From Planotetraspora kaengkrachanensis (lineage in GTDB: Bacteria > Actinomycetota > Actinomycetes > Streptosporangiales > Streptosporangiaceae): a stretch of DNA of 64,000 nucleotides. Positions 27,104 through 35,020 of the stretch are shown here, in pieces; position 1 is the stretch's first letter; each line of letters begins with the position of its first letter. The notes beneath the pieces are model-generated. The model did not search any database. It was given only the letters and a program-made list of their open reading frames with translations, and was not told the origin of the DNA. Both the position numbers and the translations under genes were made by a program. The stretch lies in contig NZ_BONV01000001.1 of assembly GCF_016862895.1 (NCBI RefSeq), positions 1 to 64,000 of the forward strand. Direction: 5' to 3'.

Positions 27104-27976
27104 TCAGAGGCCGGAGACCGCCGGGATGACCCGGGCTCCGATCGTCTCGAGCGGCTCGAGGAGGTGGACCTCCTTGACGCGGCCGATCGCGTGGCTGAAG
27201 CCCATTTCCGCGAACCCGCCGAGGTCGTCGATGATCCGCTGGACGTTCTCACCGCCGTCTCCAACGTCGTAGCCGTAGTAGACGGTCTTCTCGATCTCGT
27301 CGTAGTCGCGGCCCTCGGACTCGCAGTGAGCCCGCAGCACGTCCAGTTTCCGCGCCAGGTCGGGCCCGGGGAACAGATTGCAGGCCTGGGCGTACCTGGC
27401 CACCAGGCGGAGGGTCTTCTTCTCCCCTCCTCCGCCGATGAGGATGGGCGGGTGCGGCCGGGTCAGCGCCTGCGGCGAGTTGAGCGGCCGTTCCAGCTGG
27501 TAGTGCCTGCCGTGGTAGGGCTTCTCGTCACCCGTCCACATCTGCAGGCAGATCTGGATCGCCTCTTCCAGCCGCTCGAACCGCTCACGCGTCTCGGGGA
27601 AGGAGAAGCCCAGGCCGCGGGACTCCTCGTCGTTCCACGCCGCGCCGATTCCCAGCCAGGCACGGCCGCCGGACAACACGTCGAGGGTTGTGACGATCTT
27701 GGCCAGGAGACCGGGCTCGCGATAGATGGTGCCGGTGACGAGGGTGAACAGCTCGGCCCTGGACGTGTGGGCGGCCAGGTAGCCGAGGGTGGTGTAGGCC
27801 TCCAGCATCTCGTTCTCGCTGGGACCGACGCTGCGGATCTGGAAGAAGTGGTCCATCACGGCGATGGAGGCGAACCCGGCGTCGTCCGCGGTCTTCGCGA
27901 TCGCCGCCAAATCCGCACCAAGGGTGGTGGGGCCTCCGGGGTAGGTGAAGTCGGGGATCTGCAAGCCAATCTTCAT
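27104..27976 (-). CDS. LLM-class F420-dependent oxidoreductase
   Basis: The 290-residue protein is a luciferase-like TIM-barrel oxidoreductase. The N-terminus MKIGLQIPDFTYPGGP, the MDHFFQIRSVG segment, GRAWLGIGAAWNDEESRGLG and PPILIGGGGEKKTLRLVARYA are family signatures of the F420-binding group. The substrate is unknown. A PPOX-class protein, another F420-family member, is encoded upstream on the same strand 121 bases away. The start is preceded by AGGAGGAACAA. Confidence 0.87.
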   Translation of the reverse strand: MKIGLQIPDFTYPGGPTTLGADLAAIAKTADDAGFASIAVMDHFFQIRSVGPSENEMLEAYTTLGYLAAHTSRAELFTLVTGTIYREPGLLAKIVTTLDVLSGGRAWLGIGAAWNDEESRGLGFSFPETRERFERLEEAIQICLQMWTGDEKPYHGRHYQLERPLNSPQALTRPHPPILIGGGGEKKTLRLVARYAQACNLFPGPDLARKLDVLRAHCESEGRDYDEIEKTVYYGYDVGDGGENVQRIIDDLGGFAEMGFSHAIGRVKEVHLLEPLETIGARVIPAVSGL

Positions 27977-28097
27977 TTGTTCCTCCTATTACTTGCTTAC
28001 ACCTCCTCCCTGGGGCACAGGAAGCCCCATCTTTCGCCAGATTCCCGGCGCCCAGCCACCGCCACGGCGACGCGGGATCAGAGACCGCCGCCGCGAA

Positions 28098-28523
28098 TCA
28101 GTCGGCCATGTCCCGGATCGCGATGACGCGGCCGATCCGCAGCCGCACGAGCAACTCGCCCGGCACGCCGTTGCGCTCGCCGAACTCCTTCGCCCGGTCC
28201 TCGCCCATGTAGCGGCCGCCGATCACGGACGCCCATTTGATCAGGTCGTCGAGGTCGGACTCGATCGTCGCCTCGCCTTCGATCATGACGAACGCGTACG
28301 GGGCCCGGTCGTCGTCGACGCACAGGGTCGCCCGGGGGTCACGCCGGAGCGCCTTGCCCTTCACGCCGGTCTCACTGGTGTTGAACACCACGTCGTCACC
28401 GTCGAGGACGAACCAGACCGGGGTCACGTGGGGCCGTCCGTCCGCACGGGTGACGGCCAGTTTCCCGGTCCGCGTACCCGTCATCACGAACTCACGCCAT
28501 TCGGCATCCGCCATGACTTCCAT
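28098..28523 (-). CDS. PPOX-class (F420/flavin-binding split-barrel) protein
   Basis: The 141-residue split-barrel protein contains RTGKLAVTRADGRPHVTPVWF, GKALRRDPRATLCVDDDR and PYAFVMIEGEATI, typical of TIGR03618-like PPOX-class F420-dependent enzymes. ATG 28523 or 28514 is likely. An open frame extends further upstream only because the 30-bp repeats of the adjacent array lack stops, giving a meaningless MITPRGSNL repeat. The promoter must lie within or beside that array. The substrate is unknown. Confidence 0.82.
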   Translation of the reverse strand: MEVMADAEWREFVMTGTRTGKLAVTRADGRPHVTPVWFVLDGDDVVFNTSETGVKGKALRRDPRATLCVDDDRAPYAFVMIEGEATIESDLDDLIKWASVIGGRYMGEDRAKEFGERNGVPGELLVRLRIGRVIAIRDMAD

Positions 28524-28553
28524 ACCCCCCAAGCTACCCCCACCCCCCTTCCG

Positions 28554-28988
28554 CGTGATCATGCACAGGTTCGACCCCCTTGGCGTGATCATGCCCAGGT
28601 TCGACCCCCTTGGCGTGATCATGCACAGGTTCGGTGCTCAGCCCACCGACCAGCGCCGACCCAAGCCGTGATCATGCAGGACTTCGCTGCGACGGCGCCT
28701 GACGTGCGGAAATCCAAACCGTGATCATGCACGGATTCGAGGAAACGTAGCCCGACAAGCATGGATTCCGTTCGTGATCATGCATGAGTGGAGGCGGGAG
28801 TAGCCCAACAAGTCACCTGCGTGATCACGAATGCCATCACGCCAGGTCAGCACCTTAGACACGGAACCTGTGCATGATCACGGAAGGCATGGCCCCTGCT
28901 CAGCGGCATGATCGGCGAATCCGTGCATGATCACGGCTTGGGTCGGCGCAGGTGGGCGGGCTGAGCACCGAACCTGTGCATGATCACG
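28554..28988. repeat. Dyad array A of 53-bp units beginning GTGATCATGCA
   Basis: Forward copies of GTGATCATGCACAGGTTCG or variants start at 28555, 28585, 28615, 28668, 28721 and 28774. The first two steps are 30 bp and the rest exactly 53 bp. Reverse-complement copies end at 28828, 28881, 28934 and 28987, again exactly 53 bp apart. Each forward start plus its mirror end sums to 57602, so the array has a perfect dyad at 28801. The outermost pair (28615-28667 against 28935-28987) agrees at 50 of 53 positions; inner units are more diverged. The array fills the gap between the PPOX gene and the ThDP-enzyme gene. I do not recognise the family. Confidence 0.92.
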
Positions 28989-29001
28989 GGCCCGGGCGGG
29001 G

Positions 29002-30765
29002 TCAGTGGCCGCGGAAGGCTTCTTCCAGCCACCACGCGGGCTTGCCGGCCGCCACCTTGGCGTGGACCACCAGAGGCTTGTCCCTCGGTCCCTTGAGCCA
29101 CTCGGCGACGTCCCCCAGATCGGCCCTGTCCTGTACGGTCACCGCCTCGCAGCCGAATCCCCTCGCGATTTCCGCGATGTCCACCGCCGGGAACGTGACC
29201 GTGTCGAGCGGGAACCCGTCCGGCCCGAAATGGTGCACCTCGGCCCCATAGCCCTGGTCGTCGTAGACCACGACCACCATGGGGATGCCCAGCCGTACGA
29301 CCGTCTCGAGCTCTGCCACGCTCATCAGTAGACCCCCGTCGCCCAGCGCGGCGACGGGCAGACGGTCGGGCCGGGCGAGCGCGGCGCCGATGGCGGTCGC
29401 CAGGCCGAGCCCGATCGACTGGAACGCCTGGGTGAAGCAGAAACCGCTGCCGTCGGGCACCGACATGAACATCGTCGGGTACCCCATGAAGTTGCCCGAG
29501 TCGATGGACACGACCCTTTCCTCGGGCAGGAGGTCGTCAAGCTCGATCGACAACGTCCGGGGGTCGATCCGGCCGTCCCCGCTCAAATCCTCGTACGGAA
29601 CGTCCCGCCAGCGGACCTCACGGGAGATGCGCCCGGCGAGCTCGGGGCTGCGATACCCGGCCCCCCGTCCCACGGCCGCGGGGCGCTCCGCCAGCAGAGC
29701 TCCCACCGTGCGCGCGGTCTCCCGTACGTCTCCGACGATGCCCAGGTCGACCGGGCGATTCACGCCGATGGCGTCGGGGTTGATGTCGACCTGAACGACC
29801 TTGGCGTCCGGGCCGATGAGCGTGCCGTGCCGCGTGGTCCACATCGTGAACGAGCAGCCCCATCCGACGACGAGGTCCGCCGCGCCGATGAGCTCGGCCG
29901 TCAGCGGGGAGGAGAACCCGCCGCTCACGTCGAGATCCCACGGGCTGCCGTGGAAATGTCCCTTCGCGACCGCCGAGGTCGCGAACAGCGCGCCGACCCG
30001 CTCTCCCAGCGCCTCGAGTTCCATGCGGGAGCCGCGCGCGCCGCGTCCCGCCACGAACACGGGACGCTTCGCGGCCGCCAGCAGGCCCGCCAGTTGGGCC
30101 AGGACTCCGGACGTTCCGGTCTCCTCGGCCGGTGCCGGGGACCCGATCGACTCCTCGGCGTCGGACTCCCCCATGGTCGGGAAGGTCAGGCCCCACGGCG
30201 GGGGCACGAGGCCCGCCGCGTCCTGACGCCTGCTCCCCCGTCCCGCGCGCAGTTCCTGTACGGCGTGGACGGCTTCGTCGGGCAACTCCTCGGCCTGGAC
30301 GTCGAGGGGCAGGTTGAGCAGCACCGTGCGGCGGCCGAGCAGAGCGGCGAGATAGGCCATGACCGTGTCGTCGACCACGGTCTCCGCCGATCCGATCCTG
30401 GCCCCGTGCGCGCCGACGGCGGCGGCGAGCGCGGCCTGGTCGATCCGGAAGTTCGAGCGCGGCGAGGTGGCCTCCGCGGCCAGGACCAGCAGGGGCGTAC
30501 GGCTCTTGGCCGCCTCGGTTATGCCGGTCAGGGCGTTGGTGAGCCCGGGCCCCTGGTGAACGGTGAGCACGGCGACCGTGCCGCTCATCCGCGAGTAGGC
30601 GTCGGCCATGGTGGCGGCGCCGCCCTCGTGCCGGGCCGCGACGTAGCGGACGCCCTGCTCCGTCAGGGCGTTGGTCACGTGGAAGTTGCCGCTTCCGACG
30701 ACGCCGAAGGCCGCGCGGACGCCCAAGGAGGCGAGCACCGCGCCGACGGCCTCCGCGACGTTCAT
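29002..30765 (-). CDS. ThDP-dependent enzyme (acetolactate synthase / arylglyoxylate decarboxylase type)
   Basis: The 587-residue product has the three ThDP-enzyme domains: the catalytic glutamate in VAARHEGGAATMADAYSRM, the central domain around FVAGRGARGSRMELEALG, and the ThDP motif GDGGLLMSVAELETVVRLG ending in YDDQGYGAE. It lacks the features of a biosynthetic IlvB partner and stands apart from any small subunit. Its ATG overlaps the stop of the cyclase-type hydrolase gene (ATGA), so the two act together. A decarboxylase for a 2-oxo acid made by that hydrolase is chemically reasonable but unproven. Confidence 0.8.
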   Translation of the reverse strand: MNVAEAVGAVLASLGVRAAFGVVGSGNFHVTNALTEQGVRYVAARHEGGAATMADAYSRMSGTVAVLTVHQGPGLTNALTGITEAAKSRTPLLVLAAEATSPRSNFRIDQAALAAAVGAHGARIGSAETVVDDTVMAYLAALLGRRTVLLNLPLDVQAEELPDEAVHAVQELRAGRGSRRQDAAGLVPPPWGLTFPTMGESDAEESIGSPAPAEETGTSGVLAQLAGLLAAAKRPVFVAGRGARGSRMELEALGERVGALFATSAVAKGHFHGSPWDLDVSGGFSSPLTAELIGAADLVVGWGCSFTMWTTRHGTLIGPDAKVVQVDINPDAIGVNRPVDLGIVGDVRETARTVGALLAERPAAVGRGAGYRSPELAGRISREVRWRDVPYEDLSGDGRIDPRTLSIELDDLLPEERVVSIDSGNFMGYPTMFMSVPDGSGFCFTQAFQSIGLGLATAIGAALARPDRLPVAALGDGGLLMSVAELETVVRLGIPMVVVVYDDQGYGAEVHHFGPDGFPLDTVTFPAVDIAEIARGFGCEAVTVQDRADLGDVAEWLKGPRDKPLVVHAKVAAGKPAWWLEEAFRGH

Positions 30766-31535
30766 CTCTCCACCAGGGCGAGGACGCGCGTCGGGCTGCC
30801 CGAACCCCCGACGATCGGAAGCGGTCCCGCGATCACGACCGCGCCGGTGGTGGGCAGCCGGTCGAGGTTGCGCAACTGGGTAAGGCCGTACTTGCCGGCT
30901 CCGAGCAGGAACGAGTGGCAGGGGAAGGCGGGGTCGAACGAGTGCGCGGCTCCGGCGTCGGTGCCGACGGTCTCCACGCCGAGTCCCGCGATCGGGGTCT
31001 CCTCGGCGAGGTAGCGCGCGCACTCGACCGAGATGCCCGGTGTATGGGGCCCGGTCTCGTTGGCGTTCAGGAACTCGGCCTGGTCGTGCGCGCGGGTGTC
31101 CCAGCCCGTCCGGTAGAGGAGCCAGCCACCGTCGGGCAGCGGGCCGTGCTCCTCCTCCCATTGTTTGACGTGGTCGATCTCGAGGAGGAAGTCGGGATCG
31201 CGCTGCGCCTGGGCGACGAAGTCGAGCACCACGGCGGGGGCGATGAGCTTGGAGACGGCGACCTGAGAGATGTCCTCTCCGTCCCTGGCCGTCACCCAGT
31301 GATTCGGGGCGTCGAAGTGCGTCCCGACGTGTTCGCCGGTCGTGAAGTTGTTCCAGTACCAGGCCGGGCCTCGGTCGTCGTACCGGCTGATCTCATGGAG
31401 CGTGAAGGGCACCGTCTGCCCGAACGGCTCCGGCAGCAGGAGGATCGGCGTCGTCCCGCTCAGCGGCGCTGTCAGGTCGAGCACCTCGATCCCACCGGTC
31501 CGAATGCTCTCCACCAGTTCGCGCAGCACCGACAT
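30762..31535 (-). CDS. Cyclase-family metal hydrolase (kynurenine formamidase / isatin hydrolase type)
   Basis: This 257-residue protein carries the family metal motif EHVGTHFDAPNHW and the downstream DGGWLLYRTGWD and GISVECARYLAEETPIAGLG segments. The family includes kynurenine formamidase, isatin hydrolase and related Mn/Zn amidohydrolases. ATG 31535 is chosen because GGGAG stands five bases upstream; ATG 31547 lacks a ribosome site. It is the first gene of a two-gene operon with the ThDP enzyme. The exact substrate cannot be read from sequence. Confidence 0.82.
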   Translation of the reverse strand: MSVLRELVESIRTGGIEVLDLTAPLSGTTPILLLPEPFGQTVPFTLHEISRYDDRGPAWYWNNFTTGEHVGTHFDAPNHWVTARDGEDISQVAVSKLIAPAVVLDFVAQAQRDPDFLLEIDHVKQWEEEHGPLPDGGWLLYRTGWDTRAHDQAEFLNANETGPHTPGISVECARYLAEETPIAGLGVETVGTDAGAAHSFDPAFPCHSFLLGAGKYGLTQLRNLDRLPTTGAVVIAGPLPIVGGSGSPTRVLALVER

Positions 31536-31547
31536 GCCGACTCCCAT

Positions 31548-31908
31548 CTGTCAGGATGGGAAGATCCTCCTACACCGCACTCCCGAGCGCCAGATCAGAA
31601 ATCGGCCGCCTCTCCGCCCGATGTCCGTCGCTCTGAATCGGCTTCCATATGTGGCGAACTTACGTCCACATCACACAGCAAGCATCAATAATTCGGACTT
31701 ATTGGCATAAATAGACATTGGGCATAGCATCGGAAAACCTGGTCCACCCAGACGACGGCACCGGCGTTCCGAGCCCGCAGAGGGCCCGGACAGGGTTTCG
31801 TCCGGGCTCGGCACACCTCACGCCGCGGGACGCCCGCGGCGGGCACGCTTGCCGTCGCCGCGGACGGGGCACTGGTTGGCCTTGAGAACGGACAAGGACG
31901 GCGTGGTC
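31548..31908. promoter_or_regulatory. Divergent region between the cyclase operon and dhaKLM
   Basis: No gene is seen in these 361 bases. ATGTGG (31649-31654) and CCACAT (31666-31671) form an inverted repeat in an A/T-rich stretch likely to hold both promoters. Nearer dhaK, two hairpins follow: 31784-31791 with 31800-31807, and 31822-31829 with 31833-31840. They would lie in the dhaK leader RNA. Operator and leader roles are inference. Confidence 0.45.
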
Positions 31909-32916
31909 ATGAAGAAGCTCATCAACAGCGTCGACGCGATCGTCACCGACACCCTCCGCGGCGTCGCGGCAGCGCACCCCTCACTCCGCGTGGACTTCGA
32001 GAACCGGGTGATCTACCGCAGGAACGCCCCCCACCAGGGCAAGGTCGGGCTGGTCTCCGGCGGCGGAGCCGGCCACGAGCCGCTCCACGGGGGTTTCGTC
32101 GGGTATGGCATGCTCGACGCGGCCTGCCCCGGCGAGGTCTTCACCTCCCCCGTCCCCGACCAGATGATCGAGGCCTCCAAGGGCGTCGACGGCGGTGCCG
32201 GCGTGCTCCACATCGTCAAGAACTACACAGGCGACGTGCTCAACTTCGAGATGGCGGCCGAGTTGTGCGCCGACGAGGGCATCGAGGTCGCCAGCGTCCT
32301 GGTCAACGACGACGTCGCCGTACAGGACTCCCTCTACACCGCCGGCCGCCGCGGCACCGGGGCGACGCTGTTCGTGGAGAAGATCGCCGGCGCCCTGGCC
32401 GAGACCGGCGCCCCGCTCGCGGAGGTCGCCCGCCTCGCCCAGGAGGTCAACGAGCGCAGCCGGTCGTTCGGGGTCGCCCTGTCAGCGGGCACGGTTCCCG
32501 CCGCCGGCAAGCCGACGTTCGACCTGTCCGACACCGAGATCGAACTCGGCATCGGCATCCACGGCGAGCCCGGCCGCACCCGCACCACCCACCGGGAGGC
32601 CCGCGAGATCGCGCGGCTGGCCATGGACGCCGTCAACGACGACGTCCCCCTGTCCGGCGACACGCTCGTCCTGCTCAACGGCATGGGCGGGACACCGCTT
32701 CTGGAGCTCTACATCATGTACGGCGAGGTCGCCGCCTATCTCGAGGAGAAGGGCGCGCGAGCCGTACGCTGCCTGGTGGGCAACTACGTCACCAGCCTCG
32801 ACATGCAGGGCTTCTCGGTCAGCGTCTGCCGGCTGACCGACGAGCTCACCCGGCTCTGGGACGCCCCGGTGGAGACGCCGGGGCTCCGGTGGGCCGCTGA
32901 TCGCCCCCACGGGTGA
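31909..32916 (+). CDS. dhaK: Dihydroxyacetone kinase subunit DhaK
   Basis: The 335-residue protein matches DhaK end to end. GLVSGGGAGHEPLHGGFVG is the substrate loop, KNYTGDVLNFEMAAE follows, and His218 in GIGIHGEPGR is the residue that binds dihydroxyacetone as a hemiaminal, at the same number as in E. coli. ATG 31909 follows AAGGACG. With DhaL and DhaM it phosphorylates dihydroxyacetone using phosphoenolpyruvate through the PTS. It opens the dhaKLM operon. Confidence 0.95.
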   Translation: MKKLINSVDAIVTDTLRGVAAAHPSLRVDFENRVIYRRNAPHQGKVGLVSGGGAGHEPLHGGFVGYGMLDAACPGEVFTSPVPDQMIEASKGVDGGAGVLHIVKNYTGDVLNFEMAAELCADEGIEVASVLVNDDVAVQDSLYTAGRRGTGATLFVEKIAGALAETGAPLAEVARLAQEVNERSRSFGVALSAGTVPAAGKPTFDLSDTEIELGIGIHGEPGRTRTTHREAREIARLAMDAVNDDVPLSGDTLVLLNGMGGTPLLELYIMYGEVAAYLEEKGARAVRCLVGNYVTSLDMQGFSVSVCRLTDELTRLWDAPVETPGLRWAADRPHG

Positions 32917-32964
32917 CTCCGCCCGGAGGACACCGAAGGAACGCCGTGCAGCAAGGAGTCACTC

Positions 32965-33594
32965 TTGGACACATCCTTCTTCCTGGCCTGGATCAAGGAG
33001 GCCGCGTCAGCCGTACAGGCCGAGCGTGATCACCTGACCCAGCTCGACGCCGCGATCGGCGACGCCGACCACGGCGCCAACCTGGATCGGGGCTTCGCGG
33101 CCGTACGCCAGACCCTGGCCGACACGCCTCCGCAGACGCCTGGCGGCGTCCTGGTCCAGGCGGGCTCGGCGCTGATCCGCAAGGTGGGGGGCGCGTCCGG
33201 CCCGCTGTACGGCACGGCCTTCCGGCAGATGGGCCGGGCGCTCGGCGACGCTCCGGAGATCACACCGGCCGACCTGGTCACCGCGCTGGAGGCGGCCCAG
33301 GAGGGCGTACAGAAGCTCGGCGGGGCGGCGGAGGGCGACAAGACCCTGGTGGACGCGTTCGCTCCCGCCGTCAGGGCCCTGGCGCAGGCCGTACGGGACG
33401 GGGCGAAGCTGGAGGACGCCCTGGAGACGGCGACCGCGGCCGCTCAGGAGGGCGCACAGGCGACCGTCCCGCTGCAGGCGCGCAAGGGCCGGGCCAGCTA
33501 CCTCGGCCCGCGCAGCGTGGGGCACGAGGATCCCGGCGCGGCGTCCACGGCGCTGATCTTCGCCGCCCTGCGGCGGGCGGCCGGGCAGGCGTGA
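32965..33594 (+). CDS. dhaL: Dihydroxyacetone kinase ADP-binding subunit DhaL
   Basis: The 209-residue all-alpha protein has the metal-ADP motif DAAIGDADHGANLDRGF, KVGGASGPLYGTAF, and the C-terminal ARKGRASYLGPRSVGHEDPGA. In PTS-type systems DhaL keeps ADP bound permanently as a cofactor that shuttles phosphate from DhaM to dihydroxyacetone on DhaK. TTG 32965 is chosen because AAGGAG at 32953-32958 lies six bases upstream. Its stop overlaps the dhaM start. Confidence 0.95.
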   Translation: MDTSFFLAWIKEAASAVQAERDHLTQLDAAIGDADHGANLDRGFAAVRQTLADTPPQTPGGVLVQAGSALIRKVGGASGPLYGTAFRQMGRALGDAPEITPADLVTALEAAQEGVQKLGGAAEGDKTLVDAFAPAVRALAQAVRDGAKLEDALETATAAAQEGAQATVPLQARKGRASYLGPRSVGHEDPGAASTALIFAALRRAAGQA

Positions 33595-33989
33595 TGGACG
33601 GCCAGGCCCGGCCGATGGTCGGGATCGTCATCGTCTCCCACAGTTCGAGGCTGGCCGAGGAGGTGGCGGCGCTCGTCCGGGAGTTCGGCGGCGAGAACGT
33701 CCCGGTGGCGGCGGCCGGGGGCACCGACGACGGGCGTCTCGGCACGAGTCTGGGCAAGGTGATCGCGGCCGTCGAGAGCGTCGACCGGGGGGCGGGGGTC
33801 GTGCTGATCCCCGACCTCGGCAGTTCGGTGCTGACGGCCAAGCTGGTGGAAGAACCGGGATCCGTGGTGATCGCCGATGTGCCGTTGGTGGAGGGCGCGA
33901 TCGCGGCCGCCGTAACGGTGGGAGGAGGGGGCTCCCTGCCGGATGTCCTGTCCTCCGCCGAAGAAGCCAGAACCTTCCGCAAACTCTGA
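33591..33989 (+). CDS. dhaM: PTS-dependent dihydroxyacetone kinase phosphoryl donor DhaM
   Basis: The 132-residue product is a single EIIA-Man-like domain with the active histidine in IVIVSHSSRLAEEVAALV and the GAGVVLIPDLGSS segment. The HPr and EI-like extensions of enterobacterial DhaM are absent, so it must take phosphate from the cell's general HPr. GTG 33591 or ATG 33594 is the start, overlapping the dhaL stop. Repeat array B begins 17 bases after its stop. Confidence 0.92.
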   Translation: MMDGQARPMVGIVIVSHSSRLAEEVAALVREFGGENVPVAAAGGTDDGRLGTSLGKVIAAVESVDRGAGVVLIPDLGSSVLTAKLVEEPGSVVIADVPLVEGAIAAAVTVGGGGSLPDVLSSAEEARTFRKL

Positions 33990-34005
33990 CCCCCACCTTT
34001 TGTGG

Positions 34006-34501
34006 TGATCATGCACAGGCTCGCGCGGATGCCTCCCGACGTGCACAAACCCTCGGCGTGATCATGCACAAGTTCGCCTGAATGCTGTCCGACGTGCGCA
34101 AACCTCCCGCGTGATCATGCACACATTCGGGCCTACACCGCCCCACCTGCGGATTCACCATGCGTGATCATGCACAGATTCAGCGAAGTGCCCACTGATC
34201 TGCAGCCTCGCCGATGACGATCATGCAGCAGCCTGAGCATGCCCCTCGACCACAACCACAGGTACGGCCGGCACCCGCGCATGATCACGATCATCGTCGC
34301 CCCAGGTCGAGACCGCCTTCGCCGAACTCACGCATGATCACGACCTGAGATTACGCAGGTCAGACGGCGCCCCACCGAGCCCGTGCATGATCACAAACAA
34401 GGAACGCGCCGCTCAGACCGGCAGCACACGAACCTGTGCATGATCACGGCCAGGGGGTCGGCTGGTCAGACGGCATCTCACCGAACCTGTGCATGATCAC
34501 G
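34006..34501. repeat. Dyad array B of 53-bp units beginning GTGATCATGCA
   Basis: Forward units start at 34006, 34059, 34112, 34164 and (diverged, ACGATCATGCA) 34217, spaced 53, 53, 52 and 53. Inverted units end at 34288, 34341, 34394, 34447 and 34500, spaced exactly 53. Mirror pairs sum to 68505-68506, giving a dyad centre near 34253. Beyond the 19-base head, the body of the unit is also conserved among copies (GATGCC, then TGAC or CGAC, then a C-rich GGC end) and is related to array A. The array fills the space between the convergent dhaM and Smr genes. Confidence 0.92.
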
Positions 34502-34519
34502 CGGGGGTAACGGGAGGGG

Positions 34520-34771
34520 TCACCAGCGGAAGTAGACGAACAGGCGGCCGTGGTTTTTGGCGTCCTTGTCGATCCGGTGATAAAGCGCCTTGATCTCCTT
34601 CTGCTCCAGGAATCGCAGCACTTTCTTCTTCAGCTGTCCCGAGCCCTTGCCCGGAATGATCTCCACTTGGGTGGCCTTCTTCTGGACCGCCTCCTGGATG
34701 ATGCCGCGCAGCGCACGGTCGATCTCGCCGCCCTTGTTGTAGATGTCATGGAGATCCAGCTTGAGCTTCAC
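34520..34771 (-). CDS. Small Smr-domain protein
   Basis: The 83-residue protein is a bare Smr (MutS2 C-terminal-like) domain. LDLHDIYNKG at residues 5-14 and IIPGKGSGQLKKKVLRFL at about 38-55 are the LDxH and TGxG-type motifs. Smr domains bind or nick DNA or RNA. Here nothing else is attached, unlike MutS2. The upstream 200 bases to the protease gene hold the divergent promoters. Its stop lies 19 bases from array B. Confidence 0.87.
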   Translation of the reverse strand: MKLKLDLHDIYNKGGEIDRALRGIIQEAVQKKATQVEIIPGKGSGQLKKKVLRFLEQKEIKALYHRIDKDAKNHGRLFVYFRW

Positions 34772-35020
34772 GGTTCGAGTTTAAAGGGCCATCACCCACC
34801 CGACAGGTCGCCGAAAGCACCCCTAAAATTCCCGTAAATAATGATCTAGCCGCATAAATGATCGTTAGTTAGACTCCCTGTCAGGGTCGGCCACCCATCC
34901 GGGTGGCCGTTCGCTCGTCGCCCACCGGGGAGGGGCTCGTACCTTCCCCTGCCATCAGGGCGGCGCGACGCCTCCATGCTCCGTGCGCCTCGAGCGCCTG
35001 CAGCACTACAGGGAGGTGTC

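Noticed and set aside
28524-28622. N-terminal extension of the PPOX protein encoded by the 30-bp repeats
   Set aside because: The frame is open only because the repeat has no stop in it; it would give MITPRGSNL repeats, has no ribosome site, and the domain begins at ATG 28523 or 28514.
28554-28988. CRISPR array
   Set aside because: The repeated heads change orientation at the centre, the sequences between them are themselves conserved and not unique, the units are 53 bp with 19-base heads, and no cas gene is present.
28555-34501. CRP/GlxR-type operators in the repeat heads
   Set aside because: The core has GTG and CAC six bases apart, not the eight of TGTGA-N6-TCACA, and is not itself palindromic.
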